Positions 19,286 to 28,272 of a DNA stretch of 64,000 nucleotides are shown piece after piece; within the stretch, counting starts at the first letter, position 1, and every line of letters starts with the position of its first letter. A program made the translations under genes and the position numbers. Under the pieces are notes generated by a model that saw only the letters and a program-made list of their open reading frames with translations, was not told the origin of the DNA and ran no database searches. The stretch spans positions 1,412,001 to 1,476,000 of the forward strand of contig NZ_CP016464.1 in assembly GCF_001713455.1 (NCBI RefSeq), written 5' to 3'. The stretch is from Bosea sp. RAC05. GTDB lineage: Bacteria > Pseudomonadota > Alphaproteobacteria > Rhizobiales > Beijerinckiaceae.

Positions 19286-19488
19286 CGTATCCGAACCCTC
19301 GGCCGCCGGCGCATCTGGCGCAGGAAGCAAGACAGCTTTGCGCGGACCCCGCAGGGGCCGACACCCGCGCGTTGCTTAACCGCTTTGCGCGCCTCATTGC
19401 AACTCGTATAAGCACGCTCCGCTTTGAGACCTTTTGACGCCTCACGGCGCGCCCACGCGCCGCTGCCACCGAGCTTCGCCCAGCCACC

Positions 19489-20226
19489 ATGTCGGACCCA
19501 CTGATCCTGATTCCCGCCCGCATGAGCGCGACGCGCCTGCCGGGCAAGCCGCTGGCCGACATCCACGGCGAGCCGATGATCGTCCGCGTCTGGCGCCGGG
19601 CCGTGGCGGCCGGCATCGGCCCGGTCGCGGTGGCGACCGACTCGGCCGAGATCCTCGCCGCCGTCGAGGCCGTCGGCGGCGTCGCGGTGATGACCAGCGT
19701 CGATCACCCCTCGGGCTCCGATCGCATCAAGGAAGCCGCCGACATCCTCGACCCCAATGGCCTCCACGATGTCATCGTCAACGTCCAGGGCGACTTCCCG
19801 ACACTCGAGCCCGTCGCCATCGCCGCCGCGATCACGCCGCTCGCCGACCCCGCGGTGCAGATCGCGACACTGGTCGGCCTGATCACCGATGACGAGGAGA
19901 AGACCGCGCCGAGCGTCGTCAAGATGGTCGGCAGCCCCGTGGCGCCGGGCCGCCTGCGGGCGCTCTATTTCACCCGCGCGACGGCGCCCTATGGCGAAGG
20001 CCCGCTCTACCACCATGTCGGCATCTACGCTTATCGCCGCCGCGCGCTCGACCGATTCGTCAGCCTGCCGCAGTCGACGCTGGAGAGGCGCGAGAGCCTC
20101 GAGCAGCTGCGCGCGCTCGAGGACGGCATGCGCATCGACGCCATGATCATCGACCACGTCCCGCGCGGTGTCGACACCCCCCCCGACCTCGACCGCGCCC
20201 GCGCGGTCCTGAAGACCAGCGCCTGA
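19489..20226 (+). CDS. kdsB: 3-deoxy-manno-octulosonate cytidylyltransferase
   Basis: Activates KDO as CMP-KDO for lipopolysaccharide core synthesis. The protein has 245 residues, the usual length. Recognisable motifs are [17 protein letters not shown] (nucleotide binding), [11 protein letters not shown] and NVQGDFP (metal-binding aspartate), then [14 protein letters not shown]. It is followed by pheA after 18 bases, a pairing seen across Hyphomicrobiales. Confidence 0.97.
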   Translation: MSDPLILIPARMSATRLPGKPLADIHGEPMIVRVWRRAVAAGIGPVAVATDSAEILAAVEAVGGVAVMTSVDHPSGSDRIKEAADILDPNGLHDVIVNVQGDFPTLEPVAIAAAITPLADPAVQIATLVGLITDDEEKTAPSVVKMVGSPVAPGRLRALYFTRATAPYGEGPLYHHVGIYAYRRRALDRFVSLPQSTLERRESLEQLRALEDGMRIDAMIIDHVPRGVDTPPDLDRARAVLKTSA

Positions 20227-20244
20227 AGTCTGAGAGCCGCATTC

Positions 20245-21099
20245 ATGACCATCATCGTTTCCTACCAGGGCGAACCCGGCGCCTTCTCCTCCCAGGCCGC
20301 CCTGCAGGTCTTTCCCGATTGCGAGCTTCTGCCCTGCGCCACCTTCGAGGATGCGCTGGCGGCGGTCTCCGACGGCACCGCGCGCTACGGCATGATCCCG
20401 ATCGAGAACTCGATCGCCGGCCGCGTCGCCGACATCCATCACCTGCTGCCGCGCTCGGGGCTGCACATCATCGGCGAGCATTTCCTGCCGATCCGCTTCC
20501 ATCTGATGGCGGTCAAGGGCGCGACCCTGGCGACGCTGACGCGGGTGCAGAGCCACATCCACGCGCTCGGCCAGTGCCGCAAGATCATCCGCAAGCTCGG
20601 CCTCAAGGCCGAGGTCGCGGCCGACACCGCCGGCTCGGCCCGGCAGGTGGCGGAGGCGGCGGACGTCACCCGTGCCGCGATCGCGCCGCGCATCGCGGCC
20701 GAGGTCTACGGCCTCGAGATCCTGATGGAGGACATCGAGGACGAGAAGCACAACACGACGCGCTTCGTCATCCTCTCGAAATACCCCGAATTCACCCGCC
20801 AGGGCGCCGCGAAGACGGTGACGACGCTGATCTTCCAGGTCCGCAACCTGCCGGCCGCGCTCTACAAGGCGATGGGCGGCTTTGCCACCAACGGCATCAA
20901 CATGACCAAGCTCGAGAGCTACATGGTCGACGGCCAGTTCTCGGCGACGATGTTCTATGCCGATGTCGAGGGGCATCCGGACGACCCGGGCCTGCGCCGC
21001 GCGCTCGACGAACTCGCCTTCTTCTCGAAGGAGGTGAAGATTCTCGGCGTCTACCCGGCGAGCCCACTGCGCGAGAACTTCGCCGAGGCCGCGGAGTAG
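20245..21099 (+). CDS. pheA: Prephenate dehydratase
   Basis: Converts prephenate to phenylpyruvate in phenylalanine synthesis. The protein has 284 residues: a dehydratase domain (YQGEPGAFSSQAA, IPIENSIAGRV, and the catalytic NTTRF around residue 168) followed by an ACT domain with KLESYM, the phenylalanine feedback site. It is monofunctional, with no chorismate mutase domain. A separate chorismate mutase begins at 63760 in this window. It follows kdsB closely. Confidence 0.97.
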   Translation: MTIIVSYQGEPGAFSSQAALQVFPDCELLPCATFEDALAAVSDGTARYGMIPIENSIAGRVADIHHLLPRSGLHIIGEHFLPIRFHLMAVKGATLATLTRVQSHIHALGQCRKIIRKLGLKAEVAADTAGSARQVAEAADVTRAAIAPRIAAEVYGLEILMEDIEDEKHNTTRFVILSKYPEFTRQGAAKTVTTLIFQVRNLPAALYKAMGGFATNGINMTKLESYMVDGQFSATMFYADVEGHPDDPGLRRALDELAFFSKEVKILGVYPASPLRENFAEAAE

Positions 21100-21118
21100 G
21101 GACCTTGGACGGGGCGGG

Positions 21119-22075
21119 TCAGGCGCGCTCGCCCTCGACCGCCCAGGCCCGCAGCAGCGTGTTGGCGATGGCGAGATGCTGCGGGCTGGTGAAGCCCTCG
21201 GGATGGGTGCCGTCCAGCATCGCCAGCGCCTCGTCGCGGGTGAACCAGCGCCCGGCCTCGAGCTCGGTCATGTCGAGCACGATCTCGTCGTTCAGCGCGT
21301 CTGCGATGCAGCCGATCATCAGCGACCCGGGGAAGGGCCAGGGCTGCGAGGCGATGTAGCGGACGGTGCCGACGCGCAGGCCGGCTTCCTCCCAGCTTTC
21401 GCGGCGCACCGCGTCCTCGAAGGTCTCGCCGGGTTCGACGAAGCCGGCGATGCAGGAATACATCCCCGGTGCGAAACGCGCCTGGCGCGCCAGCAGGCAG
21501 GTCTCGCCGCGCGTCACCAGCATGATCACGACCGGGTCGGTGCGTGGGAAATGCTGGGCGCCGCAGGCGCTGCATTCGCGCTTCCAGCCCGACGCGCCGA
21601 GTTGGGTCGGCCCGCCGCACTGGGCGCAGCAGCGGTGGCGCGCATGCCAGTCGAGCAGCGCCTTGGCCTGGCCGAGCGGGCCGACCTCGTCCTCCGGAAC
21701 CAGCCGCTTCAGCGCGACCGAACGCAGATCGCTGACCACGAGCTCCGGTCGCGCCCGCAGCACCTCCGCCTGGGCCCGGTCCAGCAGCCGCCCGAAGCGC
21801 GGGGCGCCATCGGGCGCGAGACCGAGGAAGGCCTCCTCCAGCCCGTCGCCGAGGGACTGCGTCTCGCCATGGGTGAACCAGATCGAGAGCGCCTCGCCAT
21901 CGAGCCGCTTGAGAATCGGCGTCTCGCCGGCGACGACCGCGATGCGCGTATCGGAGCGGTGGCGCAGCGCGTTCACGGCATCGGTCTTGTCGCGCAGGTC
22001 CTCGCGACGGTCGAGCGTGTTGACGGCGAAACCCGTGAGGGCCGAGCGTTCGCGGGGACGTGAGGCGTCGTTCAT
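21119..22075 (-). CDS. nudC: NAD(+)/NADH diphosphatase
   Basis: A Nudix hydrolase of 318 residues that cleaves NADH (and NAD caps of RNA in characterised NudC) to NMNH and AMP. It contains the four-cysteine zinc ribbon (CAQC ... CSAC), the Nudix box GFVEPGETFEDAVRRESWEEAG, and the NudC hallmark SQPWPFPGSLM. The start at 22075 (MNDASRPRERSALTGF) fits the family; an upstream in-frame start at 22108 is less likely. It is 43 bases after mmsB on the same strand. Confidence 0.95.
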   Translation of the reverse strand: MNDASRPRERSALTGFAVNTLDRREDLRDKTDAVNALRHRSDTRIAVVAGETPILKRLDGEALSIWFTHGETQSLGDGLEEAFLGLAPDGAPRFGRLLDRAQAEVLRARPELVVSDLRSVALKRLVPEDEVGPLGQAKALLDWHARHRCCAQCGGPTQLGASGWKRECSACGAQHFPRTDPVVIMLVTRGETCLLARQARFAPGMYSCIAGFVEPGETFEDAVRRESWEEAGLRVGTVRYIASQPWPFPGSLMIGCIADALNDEIVLDMTELEAGRWFTRDEALAMLDGTHPEGFTSPQHLAIANTLLRAWAVEGERA

Positions 22076-22118
22076 GCCCTCCGTCCTAAACCCCGCTCCC
22101 GCCCCCACGCAAGCACGG

Positions 22119-23006
22119 TTATGTGGCGCTGCGGCCGCGCAGCAGATGGACGATGGCGGAGAAGTCCGCTCCGCCTTCGCCCCAGGCGTTGTGGAGCCCG
22201 TAGAGCTGCGTCGCCGCCGCGCCGAGCGGCGTCGAGGCGCCGGCCGCCTGGGCGGCCTCCTGCGAGAGCTTGAGGTCCTTCAGCATCAGGGCCGAGGCGA
22301 AGCCGGGCTTGTAGTCGTTGTTGGCCGGCGAGGTCGGCACGGGGCCGGGCACCGGGCAATAGGTCGTCAGCGACCAGCACTGGCCCGACGAGGTCGAGGC
22401 GACGTCGAACAGCGCCTGATGCGAAAGACCGAGCTTCTCCGCCAGGACGAAGGCTTCGGATACGCCGATCATCGAGATGCCCAGGATCATGTTGTTGCAG
22501 ATCTTGGCAGCCTGGCCGTTGCCGGCGGCGCCGCAATGCACGATGCGCCGGCCCATCGCCTTGAGGATCGGCTCGCCCAGCGCGAAGGCCGCCTCCGTGC
22601 CGCCGACCATGAAGGTCAGCGTGCCGCCCTTGGCCCCGCCCGTGCCGCCGGAGACCGGCGCGTCGAGGGAGAGGCAGCCGTGCTCGCCGGCCAGCCCATG
22701 CGCCTTGCGCGCGCTTTCGACATCGACGGTCGAGCAGTCGATCAAGAGGGCGCCGCTCTTCACGCGAGGCAGCACGTCGCCCCAGACGGCGAGCACATGC
22801 TTGCCGGCCGGCAGCATGGTGACGACGATATCGGCGCCCGCGACGGCCTCCTGCGCCGAGCCAGCGATCGCCACGCCGAGTTCGGCCGCGGCGTCCTTCG
22901 ACGCCTGAACCAGATCGAAGGCGCGGACCTCATGCCCCGCCTTGACGAGGTTCCCGGCCATCGGGCCGCCCATATTGCCGAGGCCGATGAAGGCGATGCT
23001 GGTCAT
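22119..23006 (-). CDS. mmsB: 3-hydroxyisobutyrate dehydrogenase
   Basis: NAD-dependent oxidation of 3-hydroxyisobutyrate to methylmalonate semialdehyde in valine breakdown. The protein has 295 residues. It has the N-terminal Rossmann motif (IAFIGLGNMGGPMAGNLVKAGH), the substrate loop DAPVSGGTGGAKGGTLTFMVGG, and the catalytic lysine segment GNGQAAKICNNM. The start at 23006 is backed by AGGAGAAACGACC just upstream. It is the third gene of the operon mmsA - acyl-CoA dehydrogenase - mmsB, separated from the second by a 108-base gap that holds a palindromic repeat. Confidence 0.96.
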   Translation of the reverse strand: MTSIAFIGLGNMGGPMAGNLVKAGHEVRAFDLVQASKDAAAELGVAIAGSAQEAVAGADIVVTMLPAGKHVLAVWGDVLPRVKSGALLIDCSTVDVESARKAHGLAGEHGCLSLDAPVSGGTGGAKGGTLTFMVGGTEAAFALGEPILKAMGRRIVHCGAAGNGQAAKICNNMILGISMIGVSEAFVLAEKLGLSHQALFDVASTSSGQCWSLTTYCPVPGPVPTSPANNDYKPGFASALMLKDLKLSQEAAQAAGASTPLGAAATQLYGLHNAWGEGGADFSAIVHLLRGRSAT

Positions 23007-23031
23007 GGTCGTTTCTCCTGTTGGTTGCGAC

Positions 23032-23106
23032 GTCATGGTCGGCCTTGAGCCGACCATCTCCTGGCAGAGATTCTCGGGTCTGCGCTTCGCTCCGCCCGAG
23101 AACGAC
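23032..23106. repeat. Compound palindromic intergenic element (copy A)
   Basis: Starts GTCATGGTCGG and contains two hairpin modules: ATGGTCGG/CCGACCAT, then TTCTCGGG/CCCGAGAA around a loop containing TGCGCTTCGC. It lies between the acyl-CoA dehydrogenase and mmsB genes and shares its left end with copies at 36383 and 46464. It could form a strong RNA structure between the two coding regions. Confidence 0.7.
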
Positions 23107-23114
23107 GCCGAATC

Positions 23115-24263
23115 TCAATTCCCCTTCGCCCGGCCGACCAGCCCGCGCGCGACGATCATCCGCATCACCTCGTTGGTGCCTTCGAGGATCTGGTGGACGC
23201 GCAGGTCGCGGACGATTTTCTCGATGCCGTAATCGGCGAGATAGCCATAGCCGCCATGGATCTGGAGGGCGTCGTTGGCGACGGTGAAGCCAGTATCGGT
23301 CGCGACGCGCTTGGCCATGGCGCAGAGCTTCGTGGCGTCCGGCGTCTTGGCATCCAGTGCCGCCGCGGCCCGCCAGAGCAGGCTGCGCGCTGCCTCCAGT
23401 TCCGTGGCCATGTCGGCGAGCTTGAACTGCAACGCCTGGAAATCCGCGATGCGTGAGCCGAAGGCTTTCCGCTCCTGGGCATAGGCCAGCGCCTTGTCGA
23501 GCGCGCTTTGCGCGCCGCCGAGCGAGCAGGCGCCGATGTTCAGCCGGCCGCCATCGAGCCCCGCCATCGCGATCTTGAAGCCGATGCCCTCGGGTCCCAG
23601 CCGGTTGGCGACGGGGACGCGACAGTTCTCGAAGATCACGGCGCGCGTCGGCTGCGCGTTCCAGCCCATTTTCTTCTCATTGGCGCCGAACGACAGCCCG
23701 GGCGTGCCCTTCTCGACGACAACAGTCGAGATGCCAGAGGGGCCGGCCTCGCCGGTGCGCACCATCACAACATAGAGGTCGGAGACGCCGGCGCCCGAGA
23801 TGAACTGCTTCTGGCCGTCGAGGATGTAGTGGTCGCCGTCGCGCACGGCTTTCGTCTTGAGCGCGGCGGCGTCCGAGCCGGCGCCGGGCTCGGTCAGGCA
23901 ATAGCTCGCCAGATGCTCCATCGAGCAGAGCTTCGGCAGGAAGGCCGCCCGCTGCTCGGCCGAGCCGTAGCGGTCGATCATCCAGGCGCACATGTTGTGG
24001 ATCGAGATATAGGCCGCCACCGTCGGGCAGCCGGTCGAGAGCGCCTCGAAGATCAGCGCCGCATCGAGTCGCGACAGGCCCGAGCCCCCGACATCCTCGG
24101 CAATGTAGATGCCGCCCATGCCGAGCGCCGCCGCCTGGCGCATTTCCGCGACCGGGAAATGCTTCTCCTCGTCCCAGCGCATTGCGTTGGGCGCGAGCGT
24201 ATCGGTGGCGAAGGCGGTGGCCATCTCCTGGATGGCGAGTTGGTCCTCGCTCAGCGCGAACAT
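23115..24263 (-). CDS. Acyl-CoA dehydrogenase, probably isobutyryl-CoA dehydrogenase
   Basis: A FAD enzyme of 382 residues that introduces the alpha-beta double bond into acyl-CoA. Motifs are [17 protein letters not shown] and [15 protein letters not shown] (FAD binding), and the catalytic glutamate in [12 protein letters not shown]. Placement between mmsA and mmsB argues for isobutyryl-CoA of the valine pathway as substrate. The ATG at 24263 has AGGAGGAGG five bases upstream; a GTG two codons earlier overlaps that site and is less likely. It starts 22 bases after mmsA. Confidence 0.93.
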   Translation of the reverse strand: MFALSEDQLAIQEMATAFATDTLAPNAMRWDEEKHFPVAEMRQAAALGMGGIYIAEDVGGSGLSRLDAALIFEALSTGCPTVAAYISIHNMCAWMIDRYGSAEQRAAFLPKLCSMEHLASYCLTEPGAGSDAAALKTKAVRDGDHYILDGQKQFISGAGVSDLYVVMVRTGEAGPSGISTVVVEKGTPGLSFGANEKKMGWNAQPTRAVIFENCRVPVANRLGPEGIGFKIAMAGLDGGRLNIGACSLGGAQSALDKALAYAQERKAFGSRIADFQALQFKLADMATELEAARSLLWRAAAALDAKTPDATKLCAMAKRVATDTGFTVANDALQIHGGYGYLADYGIEKIVRDLRVHQILEGTNEVMRMIVARGLVGRAKGN

Positions 24264-24285
24264 GGCCACCTCCTCCTTGCTGGCC

Positions 24286-25782
24286 TCAACCCATCGTCGG
24301 GATGACGAAGCTCGCGCCGTCCTTGATGCCGCTCGGCCAGCGCGCCGTCACCGTCTTGGTCTTGGTATAGAAGCGGATCGAGTCGGGACCATGCTGGTTC
24401 AGGTCGCCGAAGGAAGAGCGCTTCCAGCCGCCGAAGGTGTAGTAGGCCAGCGGCACCGGGATCGGCACGTTGATGCCGACCATGCCGACCTGGACTTTCG
24501 AGGCGAAATCGCGTGCCGCATCGCCGTCGCGGGTGAAGATCGCGGTGCCGTTGCCGTATTCGTGGTCGTTGGTGAGCTTCAGCGCCTCGTCATAGCTCTC
24601 GGCGCGCAGCACGGAGAGGACGGGCCCGAAGATCTCCTCCTTATAGATCCGCATGTCCTTGGTGACGTTGTCGAACAGGCAGCCGCCGACATAAAAGCCG
24701 TTCTCATAGCCCTGCATGGTGAAGCCGCGTCCGTCGACAAGCAGGCTGGCGCCTTCCTGCACGCCGATATCGACGTAAGACTTGATCTTCTCCATGGCGG
24801 CCTTGGTGACGACCGGGCCGTAATCGGCGGTCACGTCCGTGGAGGGGCCGACCTTGAGGCTCTCGACCCGCGGGATCAGGCGCTTGACCAGTTCGTCGGC
24901 GGTGGCCTTGCCGACGGGCACCGCCACCGAGATCGCCATGCAGCGCTCGCCGGCCGAGCCATAGCCGGCGCCGATCAGCGCATCGACCGCCTGGTCCATG
25001 TCGGCGTCGGGCATGATGATCATGTGGTTCTTGGCGCCGCCGAAGCACTGCACGCGCTTACCGGCCGCGCAGCCGCGGGCGTAGATGTATTCGGCGATCG
25101 GGGTCGAGCCGACGAAGCCGATGGCCTTGATGTCGGGGTCGTCGAGGATGGCGTCGACCGCCTCCTTGTCGCCGTTGACGACATTGAGGATGCCGGGAGG
25201 GCCGCCCGCCTCGATGAACAGCTCGGCGAGGCGCATCGGCACGCCCGGATCGCGCTCGGAGGGCTTCAGGATGAAGGCGTTGCCGCAGGCGATCGCAGGG
25301 CCGAGCTTCCAGAGCGGGATCATCGCCGGGAAGTTGAACGGGGTGATGCCGGCGCAGACGCCGAGCGGCTGCCGCAGCGAATAGATGTCGATGCCGGGGC
25401 CGGCGCCGTCGGTGAACTCGCCCTTCATCAGGTTGGGCACGCCGAGCGAGAACTCGACCACCTCGACGCCGCGCTGGATGTCGCCCTTGGCGTCGGGAAT
25501 CGTCTTGCCGTGCTCGCGGGCGAGCAGTTCGGCCAGTTCGTCGTTGTTCTGCGCGATCAGGTCGAGGAACTTCATCAGCACGCGGGCGCGGCGCTGCGGG
25601 TTGACCGCGGCCCATTTCGGCTGCGCCTCGGCGGCGTTCTCGACGGCGGCGCGCAGCTCGGCGGCCGAGGCCAGCGCGACCTTGCCGATGACCGTCCCGT
25701 CCATCGGCTGGTAGATGTCGGCGCTGCGCCCCGAGGTGCCGGCGACATGCTTGCCGCCGATGAAGTGCCCAACCTGACGCAT
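24286..25782 (-). CDS. mmsA: CoA-acylating methylmalonate-semialdehyde dehydrogenase
   Basis: Oxidises methylmalonate semialdehyde to propionyl-CoA with NAD and CoA, the last step of distal valine catabolism. The protein has 498 residues. The catalytic cysteine is in [24 protein letters not shown] and [12 protein letters not shown] are typical of the MmsA branch of aldehyde dehydrogenases, as is the N-terminal [10 protein letters not shown]. The start ATG at 25782 has GGGGAGGA 5 bases upstream; the frame is open further but without a better start. First gene of the mms operon. Confidence 0.96.
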   Translation of the reverse strand: MRQVGHFIGGKHVAGTSGRSADIYQPMDGTVIGKVALASAAELRAAVENAAEAQPKWAAVNPQRRARVLMKFLDLIAQNNDELAELLAREHGKTIPDAKGDIQRGVEVVEFSLGVPNLMKGEFTDGAGPGIDIYSLRQPLGVCAGITPFNFPAMIPLWKLGPAIACGNAFILKPSERDPGVPMRLAELFIEAGGPPGILNVVNGDKEAVDAILDDPDIKAIGFVGSTPIAEYIYARGCAAGKRVQCFGGAKNHMIIMPDADMDQAVDALIGAGYGSAGERCMAISVAVPVGKATADELVKRLIPRVESLKVGPSTDVTADYGPVVTKAAMEKIKSYVDIGVQEGASLLVDGRGFTMQGYENGFYVGGCLFDNVTKDMRIYKEEIFGPVLSVLRAESYDEALKLTNDHEYGNGTAIFTRDGDAARDFASKVQVGMVGINVPIPVPLAYYTFGGWKRSSFGDLNQHGPDSIRFYTKTKTVTARWPSGIKDGASFVIPTMG

Positions 25783-25908
25783 CGCGTCCTCCCCTACCAA
25801 TGGTGATGTCTCGAACCGGTGGTCTCCCCTACCATTCACGTTTGTGCACGGCTATAGCGACGTTGGACGAAGCGGCGTGCGGAAAAGCAAATACCGGGGA
25901 GCGTGGCG
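25783..25908. promoter_or_regulatory. Divergent mmsA/LysR control region with a repeated ribosome-site-like motif
   Basis: A 126-base region between divergent genes, expected to hold both promoters and the LysR binding site. TCCCCTACCA occurs at 25790-25799 and again at 25825-25834. On the mmsA strand this reads TGGTAGGGGA, the first copy being the ribosome binding site itself and the second a duplicate 35 bases upstream. Confidence 0.5.
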
Positions 25909-26835
25909 ATGGAGCGGTTCGACTGGGACGATCTGCGGTTCTTCCTCGCGGTCGCGCGGTCCGGGCGCCTGACGGCCGCTGCCCGCCGGCTCGGGGCCGA
26001 TCATGCCACGGTCTCTCGCCGGATCACCTCGCTGGAGGACTCCCTCAAGGCCAAGCTCTTCGAGCGCCGGCCACAGGGCTACACGCTGACGGCGCATGGC
26101 GAGCGCCTGCTGGCCCGCGCCGAAAGCATGGAGACCGATGCGCTCGCGATCCAGAGCGACATCGGCGGTGCCGACATGGTGCTGGCCGGCACCGTTCGCA
26201 TCGGCGCGCCCGACGGCTTCGGCACGGCCTTCCTGGCGCCGCGTCTCGCCAAGCTCGCCAGCGCCTATCCGGGCCTCGAACTCCAGCTCATCGCCATGCC
26301 GCGCCTGCTCTCGCTGTCGAAGCGCGAGGCCGATGTCGCGATCACGCTCGCGCCGCCCAAGGAGGGCAAGGTCGTGGCGCGCAAGCTCTCGGACTATCGC
26401 CTCGGTCTCTACGCCAGCCGCGATTATCTCGAGGCGATGCCCCCTGTGACGGCTCCGGAGGACCTCTTCGCCCATCGCATCGTCGGCTATATCGACGACC
26501 TGATCTTCACGCCCGAGCTGGATTATCTCGACGAGATCGCCAAGGGCCTGCGCGCCCAGGTCCAGAGTTCGAGCGTGCTCGCGCAGATGAACGCCGTGAT
26601 CGCGGGGGCCGGTATCGGCGTCATCCACCATTTCATGGCGGAGGGCGAGCCGCGCCTCGTGCCGGTGCTGCCCGAGAGCGTTTCGATCACGCGCTCCTTC
26701 TGGCTTCTCGTCCATGCCGATCTGAAGGACGTGGCCCGCGTCCGCGCAATCGTCGATTTCCTCGTGCGCGAGGCCAAGGCGAGCCGCGCCCTGCTGATGG
26801 GCGAGGTGCAGGCCGCACCCGTCGTTCAGCCCTGA
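25909..26835 (+). CDS. LysR-type transcriptional regulator, likely of the mms operon
   Basis: A regulator of 308 residues. The N-terminal winged helix-turn-helix is FDWDDLRFFLAVARSGRLTAAARRLGADHATVSRRITSLE, followed by the periplasmic-binding-protein-like effector domain from about residue 90. It is divergent from mmsA with 126 bases between, the usual LysR arrangement, so control of valine catabolism is likely but inferred. ATG at 25909 has GGGGAG at 7 bases; a GTG two codons earlier is possible. Its 3' end overlaps the converging gene at 26826 by ten bases. Confidence 0.93.
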   Translation: MERFDWDDLRFFLAVARSGRLTAAARRLGADHATVSRRITSLEDSLKAKLFERRPQGYTLTAHGERLLARAESMETDALAIQSDIGGADMVLAGTVRIGAPDGFGTAFLAPRLAKLASAYPGLELQLIAMPRLLSLSKREADVAITLAPPKEGKVVARKLSDYRLGLYASRDYLEAMPPVTAPEDLFAHRIVGYIDDLIFTPELDYLDEIAKGLRAQVQSSSVLAQMNAVIAGAGIGVIHHFMAEGEPRLVPVLPESVSITRSFWLLVHADLKDVARVRAIVDFLVREAKASRALLMGEVQAAPVVQP

Positions 26836-28124
26836 ATGCGGTTACGCCCGGCCTGCTTGGCGGCGTAGAGCGCCCGGTCGGCGTTGCGCAGCGCGACATC
26901 GAGGCTGTCGCGAGCCGAGATCTCGGCCAGTCCGATCGAGACCGTGAGACCGAGCGTGAGCGGACCGACCGCCATGGGGCGCTGGGCGATGCCGGCCCGG
27001 ATGGCGTCGGTCAGGGAGCCGGCTTCGCTCTTGTCCAGGCCGGGCAGGAGCAGGGCGAATTCCTCGCCGCCGAGCCTCGCCAGCAGATGGGGCCGGCCGG
27101 CTAGCGCCTCACCGAGCCCGGAGGCGAACACGCGCAAGGCCTCGTCGCCCGCATCATGGCCATGCTCGTCGTTGAGCCGCTTGAAGTGATCGATGTCGAG
27201 GATGGCGACGCAGGTCGGCTGCTCGGCCCGTCTCGCCTCGGCCATCATCTTCGGGCCGCGCTCGAAGAAATAGCGCCGGTTGAACAGGCCGGTCAGATAG
27301 TCGCGCCAGGCGAGGTCGTGAAGCTGACGCATCCGCAGCAGCGTCTCGGCATTCGACGCGATGCGGCATTGCAGCTCCTCGAGAATGAAGGGCCGCGAAA
27401 TGAAATCATGCGCGCCGGCCTTGAGGAATCCGGCTGAAATCGCCCGGTCGGTCGAGGAGGAGATGCCGATGACCCGGACCTGCTCGGCGGAATAGCGCCT
27501 GCGGATGCGGCGCGCGAGTTCGAAGCCGTCCATGTCCGGCATGTTGTAGTCGGACACGACCAGCCTGATGTCCTGGTCCTTCTCCAGCATCGTCAGCGCA
27601 TCGGCGCCCGAGCCGACCTCGACCACCGTGTATTGCTGGCTCGTCAGCATCTGGGCCAGCAGCCGGCGCGTGGTGGTCATGTCGTCGACCACGAGGATGC
27701 GCGTCTCGCGATTGGTCAGCGCACGCTTGACGGAGCCGACGAGATTGCCGAGCGCGAACTCGGAATCCTTCAGGACATAGTCGAACACCTCGCGTTCCAT
27801 GATGCGTGCGCGCGTCGCCGCATTGAAGGTTCCGGTGAACACGATGGTGGGAATGCCGTGGCTGACCGTCCAGTCCAGCGCCTCGCCATCGGGGGCGTCG
27901 GGCAGATTGAGGTCCACGACCGCGATCGCGTAGCCCTCCTGATCCTTCAGGATCGCGTTGCTCAGGTCCTTGAGGCAGGCGCAACTCGTGACCTTGAGGC
28001 CCGTCTCGGCCTCGATCATCTGGCGCAGCGCGATCGCGAACGTCTTTGAATCCTCGACGACCAGAACCCTGCGCCGGTCTTGCGGACGGAAGAGAGGCTG
28101 CCGTTCCGCGGTACGCTCGTTCAT
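26826..28124 (-). CDS. REC-REC-GGDEF response regulator (PleD-like diguanylate cyclase)
   Basis: A soluble protein of 432 residues with two receiver domains and a diguanylate cyclase domain, the arrangement of PleD. Receiver 1 (about 18-135) has ED, the phospho-acceptor Asp in VVDLNLP, FTGT and YVLKD. Receiver 2 (about 140-260) has VVDD and Asp in VSDYNMPDMDG, but the conserved lysine is replaced by arginine (ISRPF). The GGDEF domain has an active GGEEF, while the inhibitory RxxD site is missing (RPHL at that place). It should make cyclic-di-GMP on phosphorylation, probably without product inhibition. No histidine kinase is adjacent. Confidence 0.92.
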   Translation of the reverse strand: MNERTAERQPLFRPQDRRRVLVVEDSKTFAIALRQMIEAETGLKVTSCACLKDLSNAILKDQEGYAIAVVDLNLPDAPDGEALDWTVSHGIPTIVFTGTFNAATRARIMEREVFDYVLKDSEFALGNLVGSVKRALTNRETRILVVDDMTTTRRLLAQMLTSQQYTVVEVGSGADALTMLEKDQDIRLVVSDYNMPDMDGFELARRIRRRYSAEQVRVIGISSSTDRAISAGFLKAGAHDFISRPFILEELQCRIASNAETLLRMRQLHDLAWRDYLTGLFNRRYFFERGPKMMAEARRAEQPTCVAILDIDHFKRLNDEHGHDAGDEALRVFASGLGEALAGRPHLLARLGGEEFALLLPGLDKSEAGSLTDAIRAGIAQRPMAVGPLTLGLTVSIGLAEISARDSLDVALRNADRALYAAKQAGRNRIQG

Positions 28125-28272
28125 AGGCTAGTCCTGGCAGGCATGGGCCCGCGCAGCTGCCGTAACGTCATGGCCGGCTTGGGGATTTCAGCAGATGCGC
28201 GCCTCCAAGCTCTACCCGTGACAGGGTTAACGAGATGTTGCTGCCTTCTGCGGCACGCGCAGGGCGGTGCTG

